64,000 nt of DNA from G963422445 sp963422445 (GCA_963422445.2 OY729512.2:6507219-6571218), one strand, 5' to 3'. Positions 27,313-39,342 are shown, numbered from the stretch's first letter. Notes: a model not told the origin generated them from the sequence alone. Made by a program: numbers and translations.

Positions 27313-28736
27313 CCGGTCACCTCTGCACCTGGAGGTCGGAATCCATGGATTCGCGGTGTCTCATCAGAGATGATGAGATCAAACAGGGACCTTTGTGGAC
27401 ATCGGGACACGCCTCTCCGGGCCCCTCTCTTCGAGAGGGGCGTGAAGGGTCGGCATGCGTTGTCGGAGCGCGCTATGGGACGGCGAGACGTATCAACTGG
27501 TCAGCCGCCAGGGCCAGGATGCCGAACATGAGATGGCAGGCGACCCTGGAATGTCCACGGACGCGGACATGGCGCCCGCCACACTCATCCTTGAGGCGGG
27601 CGTTGGTCCTCTCGACACCGGATCGGATCCGGAACCGCACGTTCTCGGGATCGACATGGCCTATTGCACGCCGGGCCCCGGCCTCCCGATCTCGCTCCTC
27701 CTTGAGGTCCTTGTCCCGGCGCGGATTGACATCGATGATCGGCACATGGCCAAGCCGTTCGCTCATCTGGTAGATCTCCTTGGCATCATAGGCCGCGTCC
27801 ATGAGATCGTAGAGATTGGTCACACGCCCGGCGGTCATCATCGCCAGCGGGATCGCGACCTGGCTGTCATGGACGGATGCCGCGGTGAGAACGGTACTCA
27901 GCGGCACCCCGCAGTCTGCTGTGTCGATATGCAGCTTGTCACCGCGCCAAGCCTCCAGGACCCCCTTGGCAGTCTTCTTTGCCCCGTGATCGCAGACCTT
28001 CGGCAGCGCGTCGAGCCTCTCATCGAGATCCATCCCGTTCGCTTGCCGTTCGAGACGCCCAGGCTCCTTCGTCCTCTCCGCGCCCTTGCGGGGCCGGCCG
28101 CGCTTGCGGTTCGGCGTCGGGGCCGGCGTATCCCGGGCCTCGATGGCCGTCGGGTCCCTCGACACGTGGCCGATGAGCGCATCGCCCAGTGTCTCTGCAA
28201 CCAGAGCCGCGTGCATTCTCTCCGGAAGACGGGACTGCGACCATTCGGCAAACGCCCGCGAAAACGTCGCTTCACTCGGGATCTCCGCGACACGCGACCA
28301 GCCGCACAGTCGGCGCAACGTCGGGTCCACCTTGAGCCTGTCGATCAGGTGGCGGGTCGTCGGCAGATCCCATACCGCCTTGGCGATGACGCCACGGGCC
28401 AGCGCCCGGCGATCCTCCCGGGGCCGACCCGGACCGGTCCACACCTCATCGACGAAGCCCTCCACCTTGACGAGATCGAGAGCTGTCACGAAGCGCTTGT
28501 GCGTCTCGAGGAGAGGACCGACCGCCTCGGCCAACGCAGGGAAAAGGTCCCCTTGAAATCGGTGCCAAATGTCGGATAGGATCGAACCAAGGGTCAGCAA
28601 GGTCACCTCCTCGGTATCTTGTTGTTGTGGAAACACAACATACCACGGGGTGCCCCCGAGACCCAGGCCCTCGACAACAAAACCAGCCTCGACAAGGCAA
28701 AAAAACCGGTCGGGCCGGCAATTTTGTAAGAAGCTC
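27313..28736 (-). mobile_element. Repeated DDE-type IS element, copy B (left end trimmed)
   Basis: It matches the elements at 16.35, 52.56 and 57.18 kb but starts at the internal CCGGTCACCTCTGCACC sequence, so about 60 bases of the left end, including the terminal repeat, were lost against the IS481 remnant. The right end (GTAAGAAGCTC, 28736) is intact. It interrupts an IS1182-family gene whose 5' part follows directly at 28737. Its transposase gene (27473-28606) is the only full-length one of the four copies without a frameshift. Confidence 0.85.
27473..28606 (-). CDS. DDE-type transposase (IS4/IS5-like), copy B, full length
   Basis: About 377 residues. Start region: GAGGAGG overlaps GTG 28606; TTG 28600 is the alternative, matching the ATG used in copy A (here mutated to CTG). 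An N-terminal helical DUF772-like part contains LETHKRFVTALDLVKVEGFV and TFSRAFAEWSQSRLPERM. A Lys/Arg/Pro-rich linker precedes the DDE core: HVSRDPTAIEARD, VPLSTVLTAASVHDSQVAIP, NLYDLMDAAYDAKEIYQMSE and VERTNARLKDECGGRHVRVR. All three acidic positions are present. The element has lost its left terminus, so this copy may supply transposase to other copies but could not move itself (inference). Confidence 0.8.
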   Translation of the reverse strand: MTLLTLGSILSDIWHRFQGDLFPALAEAVGPLLETHKRFVTALDLVKVEGFVDEVWTGPGRPREDRRALARGVIAKAVWDLPTTRHLIDRLKVDPTLRRLCGWSRVAEIPSEATFSRAFAEWSQSRLPERMHAALVAETLGDALIGHVSRDPTAIEARDTPAPTPNRKRGRPRKGAERTKEPGRLERQANGMDLDERLDALPKVCDHGAKKTAKGVLEAWRGDKLHIDTADCGVPLSTVLTAASVHDSQVAIPLAMMTAGRVTNLYDLMDAAYDAKEIYQMSERLGHVPIIDVNPRRDKDLKEERDREAGARRAIGHVDPENVRFRIRSGVERTNARLKDECGGRHVRVRGHSRVACHLMFGILALAADQLIRLAVP

Positions 28737-28905
28737 GGCAGGGTGCAATATCGTGAAGCACAAATGCAAAGTGCACCCTCGCCCTCAGGGCCAACCCGTC
28801 CACCAGATCGCCAACATGCTGCGCAAAGTGCCATTTAGGGACCCAATCGCGCAGATCCGGCGCCAACAACAGCATCTGGTCCGGGTCGCGAAAGGTCGTT
28901 GGCAT
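28737..28905 (-). pseudogene. IS1182-family transposase N-terminal fragment
   Basis: From ATG 28905 the minus strand reads MPTTFRDPDQMLLLAPDLRD then WVPKWHFAQHVGDLVDGL, the very characteristic start of IS1182-type transposases (DPDQ.LLLPP.LRDWVPE.HLA.F..DLVD). It is cut at 28736/28737 by the inserted DDE element; the 3' part is not found on the other side. The Tyr before DPDQ is missing. Confidence 0.75.
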
Positions 28906-29097
28906 GCCCGTGCCTCCTTCGTCACATGCTCGCTATTGTCGCATCATTTTCTGCGGCGCAGACAGCTAGCCGCCGCTCCCGTCATACGAGAGCGGCACTC
29001 ATAGACCGACGATTCTATAACGTCAAGAAAAACAGGAACTTAACGGCACCACACCAACATCCGTCCCACCACCGTCAGCAACGTGGTACCTGGGCAG

Positions 29098-29289
29098 TTA
29101 CGAGAGATCGAGAAAGGGTCTGTCCAGTCCTTCAATAACCTCCTGTTCATAGAGAGTACCACGTTTCCAGAGCAGTTCGACAAAGGGGTTCGGATAGTCC
29201 GGTTCGTCTGGATCGCCAAAGATGTCCATCGTCACGCGATGCGGACAGGCCGCAAGGTCATAGAGCACCGCGGTGTTAACGGGCGTCAT
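29098..29289 (-). pseudogene. RecB-like nuclease (TM0106/COG2251-type) N-terminal remnant
   Basis: The 63-residue frame from ATG 29289 reads MTPVNTAVLYDLAACPHRVT then MDIFGDPDEPDYPNPFVELL and WKRGTLYEQEVIEGL...FLDLS. The 'LYDL..CPHRV..D..GD' start and 'LLW.RG...E..VI' are the first motifs of TM0106-family putative nucleases (RecB-like, sometimes with a helicase half). Full members exceed 450 residues; here a TAA follows directly and no further part is found. It belongs to the same decayed accessory region as hsdR. Confidence 0.55.
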
Positions 29290-29818
29290 GGCGGCTCCGA
29301 ATCCGGCAGGAAACGCTGCCCCAAAAGAGCGCATTTCGGGTTCGGCTGTTTCACTTCGGTCGATATCTCTGCATGGCTGAAGTTCCTGGCTGCTGAGCTT
29401 TGCAGCATCCGTATCGTGAACCATACGGCCCACCCGATGATCCGGGCTTCCTCCGAGAACACCTTGTATTGTCAGCACTGATCTGGGCGACTCACTGGGA
29501 GATGGTCCAAGTTATACCACAGGCTCACACCCAGCAGATCAAGGGCTTGGCGCTACAGTTGGTCGGTTTGGTGACCAGTCGAAGGGCGGTGCTTCGCCAA
29601 GTTTCGGCTGAGCGCGGTTGCTGGCGATCACCGACGACACACACTGTATCGTTGCCTCGACAAGCATTGCTGCGAAGACACAACCTCCAATGGTAGTCTC
29701 CCCCGAACCGCACGGGGCGAGATTATCACGCCTGTCGTGTGCCCGCGCCATGGGGCGTTCAGCCATCGACCGCCGGCGGGGCCTCATTCCCGAGCCGGGA
29801 GGCGCTGGCTTCTCGACA
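29290..29818. other. No gene identified
   Basis: About 530 bases between the nuclease remnant and the hsdR 3' end. Minus-strand frames contain a stretch GETTIGGCVFAAMLVEATIQ (around 29640-29700) that I do not recognise; plus-strand frames look like shadows. Probably leftover of a lost gene. Confidence 0.4.
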
Positions 29819-32548
<2,730 letters not shown>

Positions 32549-32577
<29 letters not shown>

Positions 32578-33685
32578 CGCGCAGAACGCTTTCCAAACGA
32601 GGATTCAGCAACCTCCATCGCTGACCTGCACGTTCAAGGTCACCTTTCAATACAACCGGCGCCCGGTCCTTGTGAGCTTGGATCGCCCGCTCGTAATCCG
32701 CCTGCTCCAGAACCGCCACGACGGACTGCCTTTGCCCGTCGACTTCGGACCTGAGTCTGATCGTTCCGTCGGCATTTTCCTCTCCGCGTTCCAGGATGCG
32801 AACGAAGCCATGGAGACACATGTCGGGTTTCGGTGCGCGCTCCCGCAGGGAGCGCGCGGCCTCGCGCAGCAGCGCCGCATCCGTCTGTCCGAACCGCGCG
32901 ATCGTTCCCGGCGTTCCCATCGGCCGCGTGCGAGCCCACAAGACGCTAACGTCCAGCGCCGGAAACGGCTCGATAATCTGAACCAGAGCTTCGCAGAGAT
33001 TGGCGCTCACCCCGCTGGCCACAGTCATTCCGAAGGCGTCGCCATCGCCGGAACCCGCCCGTTCCGCCGCCTGACGTGCCGCAGCCAGCGCCTCGACAAG
33101 CCGCCTTGTCATCCGGCGTGCGATCGGCGCGTTGTGGTCATCCGGATCCTCAAAAAGCGTCGGCATGGGCGGCGGCACGACCGGCGTCAGCAACGTCGCA
33201 ACGAAGCTGCCTTGATCAGTCTGCCCGAGCCGCATCAGCCGCAGCAGTTCTGCCGCTTCCCGGTTCGCTCCCGCTCGGTATACCGGCCGCGGGTCGTGAA
33301 GCGAACACGCTGCCGACAGCACCATGTCACGAGCGCCCTGGACAAGGCTCACGCCGTCATTCAACCCGAGATTGCCGCTAGCGCTCTCTGCGGCTCGAAT
33401 GCGAATGACGTCGCGGTCCGCTGTCACCAACGAGCGGTACACGGTCAACTCGTCTTGATCGGCAATTTGCGCGAAGGTCTCGATCAACGCCGCCACGGCA
33501 CTCGCGTAATCCCCCAATCGCGTCGTACGCGGCACGATGATTTCCGGCAGCGTGTCGCCGATATAGATGTCCGAATGCTGGCGGTACGATTCGTGCTGGC
33601 TCCAACCGGCAATGCGGGCGTAGGCAGACAGTGCCGCTGGCGAAACCGCCAACAGCGCATCACGGTCGTGAATGCTGACGCGCAT
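32549..33685 (-). CDS. Conserved-type hypothetical protein next to hsdR
   Basis: An uninterrupted 378-residue frame (MRVSIHDRDALLAVSPAALS). It has no membrane segments and no nuclease motif that I can see. A central region with PVVPPPMPTLFEDPDDH separates an N-terminal half containing HSDIYIGDTLPEIIVPRTTR from a C-terminal half ending in VVLKGDLERAGQRWRLLNPR, which looks like a small beta domain. It overlaps the hsdR start by 29 bases and is itself overlapped by one base with the upstream DUF4365 gene, so the three form an operon. Such genes occur inside type I restriction loci, but I know no function. It is intact although hsdR is dead. Confidence 0.7.
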
Positions 33686-34185
33686 CAGAGTTTTCCTACC
33701 CTGGACCGTTCCATCAACTCTTGCAGGGTTTCGACATCGAGTAAGTTCTGTTCGGGAACGTGAACGGTTACGGTCTCCTGACCCGCGATTTCATCATGGT
33801 TCTGTTGCAGGCTCAGCCAGTAGGCGCGACGCCGCAGAGCGAGTTCCTCCGCGGTCACAATCATCCACCGCGCCTCATCTCCTGGAAGCTCCAGCACCAC
33901 GAGCAACCGCGGTGTCTGCGTCTCGACACGAAGATCGTTGTAGTTCTTGATGGACAGCCGGAACGGCACGAAGCCGTCGCGCGCCTCGCCGATCCTGGCC
34001 GTGGCCTTGAGTTGCAGGTCGAGCGCCGGGCGGTATGCGCCTCCCGCCTGGATCCGCAGATCCACGCTATCCCGGTCGGGCCGCGGCACGGAAACAGAGT
34101 AGCCTGCGCGAACCGCCAACGCCCTGGCATAAACGAGCGACAGGCCTTCCATTTGGTCGGGACCGGTCAGCAGGCCATCGTTCAC
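33685..34185 (-). CDS. DUF4365 domain protein (PD-(D/E)xK nuclease-like)
   Basis: 166 residues. The segment DRDSVDLRIQAGG...LDLQLKATARIG shows the D-x(n)-QxK core of the PD-(D/E)xK fold seen in DUF4365 proteins, here with Gln in place of the usual acidic residue before x-Lys, as is common in this family. RWMIVTAEELALRRRAYWLS follows. DUF4365 genes frequently lie in restriction or defence loci. The gene is first in the DUF4365-hypothetical-hsdR operon and appears intact. The nuclease role is inferred from the fold motif. Confidence 0.7.
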   Translation of the reverse strand: MNDGLLTGPDQMEGLSLVYARALAVRAGYSVSVPRPDRDSVDLRIQAGGAYRPALDLQLKATARIGEARDGFVPFRLSIKNYNDLRVETQTPRLLVVLELPGDEARWMIVTAEELALRRRAYWLSLQQNHDEIAGQETVTVHVPEQNLLDVETLQELMERSRVGKL

Positions 34186-34365
34186 ACCGTTTCCCCCATC
34201 ATCTGCGTGGCACCGTGAAGACGGATGTTACCGGATATAAGCCGCCCATTTCAATTTGAAATGCAACATCTCTTATAGCGGGACTAGATCCTGTATTCGC
34301 AACATGTTGTTAATGATCAAGTGACGATGATACCCTCCAAAAATACACATGAAGGTAGAGATCTC

Positions 34366-34443
34366 ATGCCCTCAGGCTACCATCACCTGACCTTCAAGCA
34401 ACGATGCCAGATCAAGACGTTTCTTAAAAGGGGCGATTCGTCG
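34366..34443 (+). pseudogene. IS30-family transposase N-terminal fragment
   Basis: ATG 34366 begins MPSGYHHLTFKQRCQIKTFL then KRGDSS, the start of an IS30-family helix-turn-helix (YxHLTxxERxxI..L...G.S). Only about 26 codons remain before the sequence changes to the opposite-strand relaxase remnant. The ~180 bases upstream (34186-34365) contain no gene and may hold the IS30 left end. Confidence 0.6.
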
Positions 34444-34915
34444 TTGTCGAATAGAACCTCCCGGCTTCTGTGATCGATCCCGATGTGCTTGTAGGGGCGG
34501 TGGAAGGCGACGATGTCGCTCAGCGCGTAGTTGGCGGCGAGCGCCTTCGTGGCGTTGGTATAACCGCAGGAGGCCAACCGCATACACGCCCCGGTGCACC
34601 GGGGCGTGTATGCGGCCCTCGCGGGCGAGATGCTCGCGGATATGGCCGTTGATGGCCTGATGCTGTTCATGGCTCGGCTCCATGATCCCGGTGCGTTCGC
34701 GTTCCTCCGGGAAGAGCTTGAGCCAGTGTGCAGCGACGGCGCTAGCGATATTGTCGGCCTTCACTTCGGCGACATTGGCGCTGAGCTTCCCGAACGCCTT
34801 GCTGACCTCGCCGGCGAAGCTCGCCTCGACGGCAGCCTTCAGGTCAGAATAGCGCTAGCGGAGGATTTCGTCCATAATCGAGGTCTTTATGCTTACCTTC
34901 AGCGTCCTGCCCATT
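34444..34915 (-). pseudogene. MobF-family conjugative relaxase (TraA/TraI-like) internal fragment
   Basis: On the minus strand: MDEILR, TAG, RYSDLKAAVEASFAGEVSKA, FGKLSANVAEVKADNIASAV, AAHWLKLFPEERERTGIMEP, SHEQHQAINGHIREHLAREG. After a frame change come YTNATKALAANYALSDIVAF and HRPYKHIGID. This order (AVEASLAG..., PEER..T.I..P.HE.R..IN..IRE.L...G, then ANY..GDVVAFHR.YK..G) is the helicase part of Ti/F-type MobF relaxases. An in-frame TAG replaces a Gln codon, and the frame change coincides with a perfect 38-bp palindrome at 34578-34615. Both ends are cut, by IS30 and IS5. It shows that conjugative DNA once entered here. Confidence 0.65.
34578..34615. repeat. Perfect 38-bp palindrome
   Basis: The left half CCGCATACACGCCCCGGTG and right half CACCGGGGCGTGTATGCGG are exact complements with no loop. 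It lies in the relaxase remnant exactly where the reading frame changes, so it probably arose as an inverted duplication that destroyed the gene. Confidence 0.95.
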
Positions 34916-34917
34916 AG

Positions 34918-36099
34918 GGATTGTCTGAACAAGTCGGTTTTTTCGGGTATACGGGTGTCGTGGCCCGTGGATGAAACACGAGAGCCCATCGGGGACGTGT
35001 TGTCGTGCTAGGAAATGGGGATTTTGATGCCCGAGCCGACCGTCCCCGCCGCCTTGCGGCGGTTACGGACGGACTCCCCCCACGTCAGGCGGTGGCGTCG
35101 CGCCCCGCGATGAGCAGATTGGTGAACCCGAGCAGCACGGCGATGCGTTGCGTGGTCTTCGCCAGCCCCCGATAGCGCACCTTCGCGTAGCCGAAGTGGC
35201 GCTTCACATACAGGAACGGATGTTCCACCTTGGCCCGAACCGACGCCTTGCGCCTCTCCACCGCCGCCTCCGGGCCTGCCTTGTCCAGCCCCCGGCGCTT
35301 GCCGGGCTTCATCGCCACCTCCCAGTCCACGTCCGTGTCCCGGTTCTCCGCGCGCTTGTCCACCCCCTGATAGCCCGCGTCACCCCACACCTGCTCCTCG
35401 CCCCCGTGCAACAGCGCGTGCGCCGTCACCACATCCGAGACATTCGCCGGCGTCGTCTCCACGCTGTGCGTCAAGCCCGACTGCGCATCCACCCCGATGT
35501 GCGCCTTCATCCCGAAATGCCACTGATTGCCCTTCTTCGTCTGATGCATCTCCGGGTCCCGCTCGCCCTTGCGGTTCTTCGTCGACGACGGCGCGGCAAT
35601 GAGACTCGCGTCCACGATCGTCCCCTTGCTCAAACGGTGTCCGAGAGAGGCCGGATGTGCGTTGATCTCCTCGAACAGCGTCTCACCCAGACCATGCGTC
35701 TCCAGCAAGTGGCGGAAATGCAGGATCGTCGTCTCGTCAGGCAGTGCACCCGATAGGCGCAGCCCCACAAACCGCCGTACCGACTTCACCTCGTAAAGCA
35801 GGTCCTCTATCCCAGGGTCGCTCAGATTGTAGAACAGCTGCACGCAGTGCACCCGCAGCATCACGCTCAGCGGATAAGGCCGCCGACCGCGACCGGCCTT
35901 CGGGTAGAACGGCTCGATGCGGGCCTCCAGCCGCTCCCAGGGAACCAGCCCGTCTATCTTCTCGAGAAAGACCTCGCGCCGCGTCCGACGCGTCTTCAGG
36001 TCATGCTCCAGCTCCGCAGACATCGCTTGCTCCATGGCTCGCATTCCACTCCGTCACCAAGAAACCAATTGTGACAGAGCCGACTTGTTCAGACAATCC
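34918..36099 (-). mobile_element. IS5-family element, copy 2, apparently intact
   Basis: The ends GGATTGTCTGAACAAGTCGG (34918) and CCGACTTGTTCAGACAATCC (36099) are good inverted repeats. TTAG precedes and CTAG follows, both matching the YTAR target of IS5. The 1182-bp length and the open transposase frame suggest an active copy. Copy 1 at 14965-16141 is its frameshifted sibling. It cuts into the relaxase remnant. Confidence 0.9.
35085..36044 (-). CDS. IS5-family transposase, full length
   Basis: A 319-residue DDE transposase (MRAMEQAMSAELEHDLKTRR). The DUF772 N-terminal domain has YPLSVMLRVHCVQLFYNLSD, FVGLRLSGALPDETTILHFR and HLLETHGL. The catalytic part has GTIVDASLIAAPSSTKNRKG (Asp), HFGMKAHIGVDAQSGLTHSV, EQVWGDAGYQGVDKRAENRD (Asp) and VEHPFLYVKRHFGYAKVRYR (Glu in the family Y-x2-R-x3-E-x6-K region). 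No lesion is seen, unlike copy 1. It cuts the element out and reinserts it at YTAR sites; expression would come from just inside the 36.1-kb end. Confidence 0.92.
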   Translation of the reverse strand: MRAMEQAMSAELEHDLKTRRTRREVFLEKIDGLVPWERLEARIEPFYPKAGRGRRPYPLSVMLRVHCVQLFYNLSDPGIEDLLYEVKSVRRFVGLRLSGALPDETTILHFRHLLETHGLGETLFEEINAHPASLGHRLSKGTIVDASLIAAPSSTKNRKGERDPEMHQTKKGNQWHFGMKAHIGVDAQSGLTHSVETTPANVSDVVTAHALLHGGEEQVWGDAGYQGVDKRAENRDTDVDWEVAMKPGKRRGLDKAGPEAAVERRKASVRAKVEHPFLYVKRHFGYAKVRYRGLAKTTQRIAVLLGFTNLLIAGRDATA

Positions 36100-36156
36100 C
36101 TAGGCAAGACCCAAATGATTATCAGCATTTCATGAACTCGTCAACACGACCTAGTG

Positions 36157-37197
36157 GATAGATCGTTACAAGTATATCCGTTATTATGTTCTTCTGATTT
36201 GTCGATCACGGGGGTCTACAAGATGCGCCCTGGTGTTTCATTCACGCTCACTTCGGACGACCGGCGTCGCCTTGAAACGGTTGTCTCGGACCCGAAGAGC
36301 CCGCAGACGCACGTCTGGCGGGCGCGCATCGTTCTTCTGAGCGACGATGGGATCGGCAGGATGGCCATCATGAGAGAGACCGGCAAGGCGAAGAACAGTG
36401 TCTGGCGCTGGCAGGACCGCTTCATGGAAGAAGGTGTGGACGGACTTCTGCGGGACAAGACGCGTCCGCCGGGCAAGACGCCTCTGGCTCCTGAGCAGGT
36501 GGCGAAGATCGTCGGGTTGACCCACACCTCGCCGCCTCACGCGGCGACCCACTGGACGCTGCAGACGATGGCGAAGGCTGTGGGGGGTGCCGCTTCGACG
36601 GTCTGGGCGGTCTGGAAGGCGCATGGCCTGATGCCGCACCGCTGGCGGCCGTTCACGCTTTCGAACGATCCCGCTTTCGTCGAGAAGCTGACCGATATCG
36701 TCGGCCTCTACGTTGCGCCGCCGGCTCACGCGGTCGTGCTGTCGATCGATGACAGGTCGCACCGTCAGGCCCGCGACCGCACACAGCCCGGTCTGCCGCT
36801 GAAGAAAGGCCGCGGCGCCACCAGGAGTTCCTGAGATGCCTCAACCGCATCGAGTGCACGATACCCGCCAGCGTCCCGGTCCATGCCATCCTGGACAACG
36901 ACGCCACTCACAAGCACAAGGAAGTCCAGGTCTGGCTCGCACGCCATCCGCGCTGGACCTTCCACGTCACCCCACCTCGAGCGCGTGGCTGAACGCGCTC
37001 GAAGGCGTCTTCGCCAAGTTGACACGACGCCGTCTCAAATACGGCGTCTGCCGCTCCGTACGCGACCTCCAGGACGCCATCCGCCGCGTCATCGACGAAC
37101 ACGACACCACCGAAGCCAGGCCCTTCGTCTGGACCGCCGATCCCGATACCAGCTTCACCGCAAGAAAAAGAGGGGCCTAAACATTGAAATCAATCTA
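36157..37197 (+). pseudogene. IS630-type transposase remnant (copy 2)
   Basis: From ATG 36223 (MRPGVSFTLTSDDRRRLETV) a long N-terminal part is intact: RMAIMRETGKAKNSVWRWQD (helix-turn-helix), LAPEQVAKIVGLTHTSPPHA, and HAVVLSIDDRSHRQARDR with the first catalytic Asp. At KKGRGAT a deletion joins it out of frame to the C-terminal block VHAILDNDATHKHKEVQVWL (second Asp) and SSAWLNALEGVFAKLTRRRL. The copy at 2.8 kb retains the stretch lost here. Outer ends TAGATxGAT-type (36157) and ATCAATCTA (37197) are inverted. A further frameshift lies near 36975. It is inactive. Confidence 0.85.
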
Positions 37198-37204
37198 CTA
37201 ACGG

Positions 37205-38191
37205 CTATCCCCAAAGCACTCTTGGTGGCGCTGCGATAACGCTTTCGGTGTAGGTCAAGCTAGGGTTTCGATCCCCGGCCAGCAGCAAAGGACCGTCGAG
37301 ATCGACGATGCGGGCATCGTTGGCAATCAGCATGGCCGGGGCCATTGCCAGCGAGGTTCCCACCATGCATCCGATCATGATGCCGTAACCGGCTTCGCGA
37401 GCCGCATCCCGCAGGCGTATCGCTTCGGTCAGGCCGCCAGTCTTGTCCAGCTTGATGTTGATCATGTCGTATTTGCCGGACAGGGACGCCAGGCTTTCAA
37501 GATCATGACAACTCTCGTCGGCGCAGACCGGAACCGGGCGCGAGACATTCGCGAGCTCCGTATCCGTGATCGCCGGCAGAGGCTGTTCGATCATTTCGAC
37601 GCCGAGCGCGCCCAGGCGCGGTGCGAGATCCAGAAACTGTCCGATGTTCCAACCTTCGTTGGCGTCAACGACCAGGCCGGCTTCGGGCACCGCAGCATGG
37701 ATCGCTTCAATGCGCGCAAGGTCCAGACCGTCACCGGTCATTTTCAGCTTGAGACGGGGGCGGAATCGATTTCCCGCGGCCTTTTTCGCCATCGCCTCTG
37801 GCGTATCGACGCCGAGCGTGTAGACCGTGGTCACCGGACCCGGTTCCGCGGACCCGGCGAGATCCCAGGCCCGCCGGCCCGATCGTTTCGCGTCGAGATC
37901 CCACAGGGCACAGTCGACGGCATTGCGCGCCGCGCCGGCTGGCAGGAGCCCGAGAAGCTCCTCCCGCCCCGCCCCGTCCGTGATCGCCTTTTCGATGGAC
38001 GCGATCTGAGCCTCGACACTGTCCAGGGTCTCATCGTAGCGGGCATAGGGAAAGCACTCGCCGCGTCCGGCAAATGCCCCTTCGGCAATGCTCGCAACGA
38101 TGACCTCGGAGGCGGTTCGCGCGCCGCGCGAAATCCGGAACGGCGACGCGAGAGGCCAGGACTCCCGGGAGATCGAGAGGATACGGCCCAT
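37205..38191 (-). CDS. dgcA: Enolase-superfamily racemase/epimerase, DgcA-type
   Basis: A 328-residue enolase-superfamily enzyme of the dipeptide-epimerase branch. The acid/base and metal residues are visible: Lys in PRLKLKMTG (LKxK), Asp in GLVVDANEGW, Glu in EMIEQPLP, Asp in PVCADESCHD and Lys in MINIKLDKTGGLTEA. Next to a DUF1611 (DgcN) gene this protein is expected to be DgcA, which racemises N-acetyl-D-glutamate to the L form in D-glutamate catabolism; the alternative is L-Ala-D/L-Glu epimerase of murein recycling. It follows dgcN by 34 bases in one operon. The stop lies 8 bases from the IS630 remnant, so the original downstream neighbour may have been lost. Confidence 0.85.
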   Translation of the reverse strand: MGRILSISRESWPLASPFRISRGARTASEVIVASIAEGAFAGRGECFPYARYDETLDSVEAQIASIEKAITDGAGREELLGLLPAGAARNAVDCALWDLDAKRSGRRAWDLAGSAEPGPVTTVYTLGVDTPEAMAKKAAGNRFRPRLKLKMTGDGLDLARIEAIHAAVPEAGLVVDANEGWNIGQFLDLAPRLGALGVEMIEQPLPAITDTELANVSRPVPVCADESCHDLESLASLSGKYDMINIKLDKTGGLTEAIRLRDAAREAGYGIMIGCMVGTSLAMAPAMLIANDARIVDLDGPLLLAGDRNPSLTYTESVIAAPPRVLWG

Positions 38192-38225
38192 GCGACGCCT
38201 CCGGTCCAGCCTCGAAAACGGCGGA

Positions 38226-39227
38226 TCAGCCGGCGATCCGGTCGACCAGCGCCGCCACGCCGTCGCTCAGCGGATCGACCGCCGGTAAGCCGATTGTATC
38301 GGCAATGCGTTTGCAATAGTCACGGCCGTCCGAGTCCGGCAGATCGACCGTATTGATCGAGGCACCGACACAGCGGACATCGGGATTGGTCAGGCGCGCA
38401 GCCTGAAGATTCGCCTCGATGCAGGTCGGGATATCGATCAGATCGAAATGCGGCATGCTGCGCATATGCGGACGCCCGGCCTCGTGACAGACCACCAGGG
38501 CATCGGGTTGAGCCCCGTGAATGAGGCCGATGGTCACACCGGCGTAGGACACGTTGAACAACGAGCCCTGGCCTTCAACCACATCCCAATGGTCTTCATC
38601 ATTGGCCGGGCAGAGCCACTCGACGGCGCCGGATATGAAATCTGCGATCACCGCATCGATCGAGACGCCGGTCCCGGCGATGAAGATCCCGGTCTGTCCG
38701 GTCGCACGAAACGTCGCCTTACGGTTGCGCCGGTGCAGTTCCCGCTCGATCGCGAGCGATGTAAACATCTTGCCGACCGAAACGTCGGTGCCGACGGTCA
38801 GTAGCCGCTTGCCGGGGCGCTTGATGCCGTTGGCGACGCTGAACTCCTGCGTCGGCTGCCGCACGTCAAGCAGCTGCCGGCCATGCTGCCGGGCCGCCGC
38901 TGCGAGGACCGGAATGTCGGCGATACGGGTATGCAGACCGCTCGCGATATCCATCCCGAGTTCGACGGCCTTGACCATTTCGGTGGTCCAGCTCTCCGGG
39001 ATCACGCCGCCGCGATTTGCGACACCGCAGATCACTGTCCTGGCACCGGCCGCAGCCGCGGCCTCGACGGTCATATCCGGCAGCCCGCAATCGGCATTGC
39101 AATCTGGAAAACGGAGCTGTCCGACGCACCAGTCGGGGCGCCAGACCTTGACGCCATTAGCGGTTTTCGCCGCAAGCTGGTCGCGAGCATCTCCAAGAAA
39201 AAGCAGATACGGTGTGCGGATCTCCAC
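38226..39227 (-). CDS. dgcN: D-glutamate N-acetyltransferase-type protein (DUF1611)
   Basis: A 333-residue DUF1611 protein. The GTG start at 39227 is chosen because GGAGGGAA lies 7 bases upstream and the protein then begins MEIRTPYLLFLGDARDQLAA as in the family; the open frame continues upstream without similarity. An N-terminal Rossmann-like domain (ARTVICGVANRGGVIPESW) is followed by a P-loop domain with LLTVGTDVSVGKMFTSLA, ATGQTGIFIAG and DVVEGQGSLFNVSYAGVTIG. DgcN acetylates D-glutamate, and DgcA then makes N-acetyl-L-glutamate. The operon is divergent from the acyl-CoA dehydrogenase. Complete and likely functional. Confidence 0.85.
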   Translation of the reverse strand: MEIRTPYLLFLGDARDQLAAKTANGVKVWRPDWCVGQLRFPDCNADCGLPDMTVEAAAAAGARTVICGVANRGGVIPESWTTEMVKAVELGMDIASGLHTRIADIPVLAAAARQHGRQLLDVRQPTQEFSVANGIKRPGKRLLTVGTDVSVGKMFTSLAIERELHRRNRKATFRATGQTGIFIAGTGVSIDAVIADFISGAVEWLCPANDEDHWDVVEGQGSLFNVSYAGVTIGLIHGAQPDALVVCHEAGRPHMRSMPHFDLIDIPTCIEANLQAARLTNPDVRCVGASINTVDLPDSDGRDYCKRIADTIGLPAVDPLSDGVAALVDRIAG

Positions 39228-39342
39228 GGGTTCCCTCCACGCACGCAACAGAACGGACAGCCAGAATATGGGTAGCACGATCTGATATCCAGCAGATAGC
39301 ATTGGCCAGACCGGATCGGACGATCGACTGTACGCCATCATA

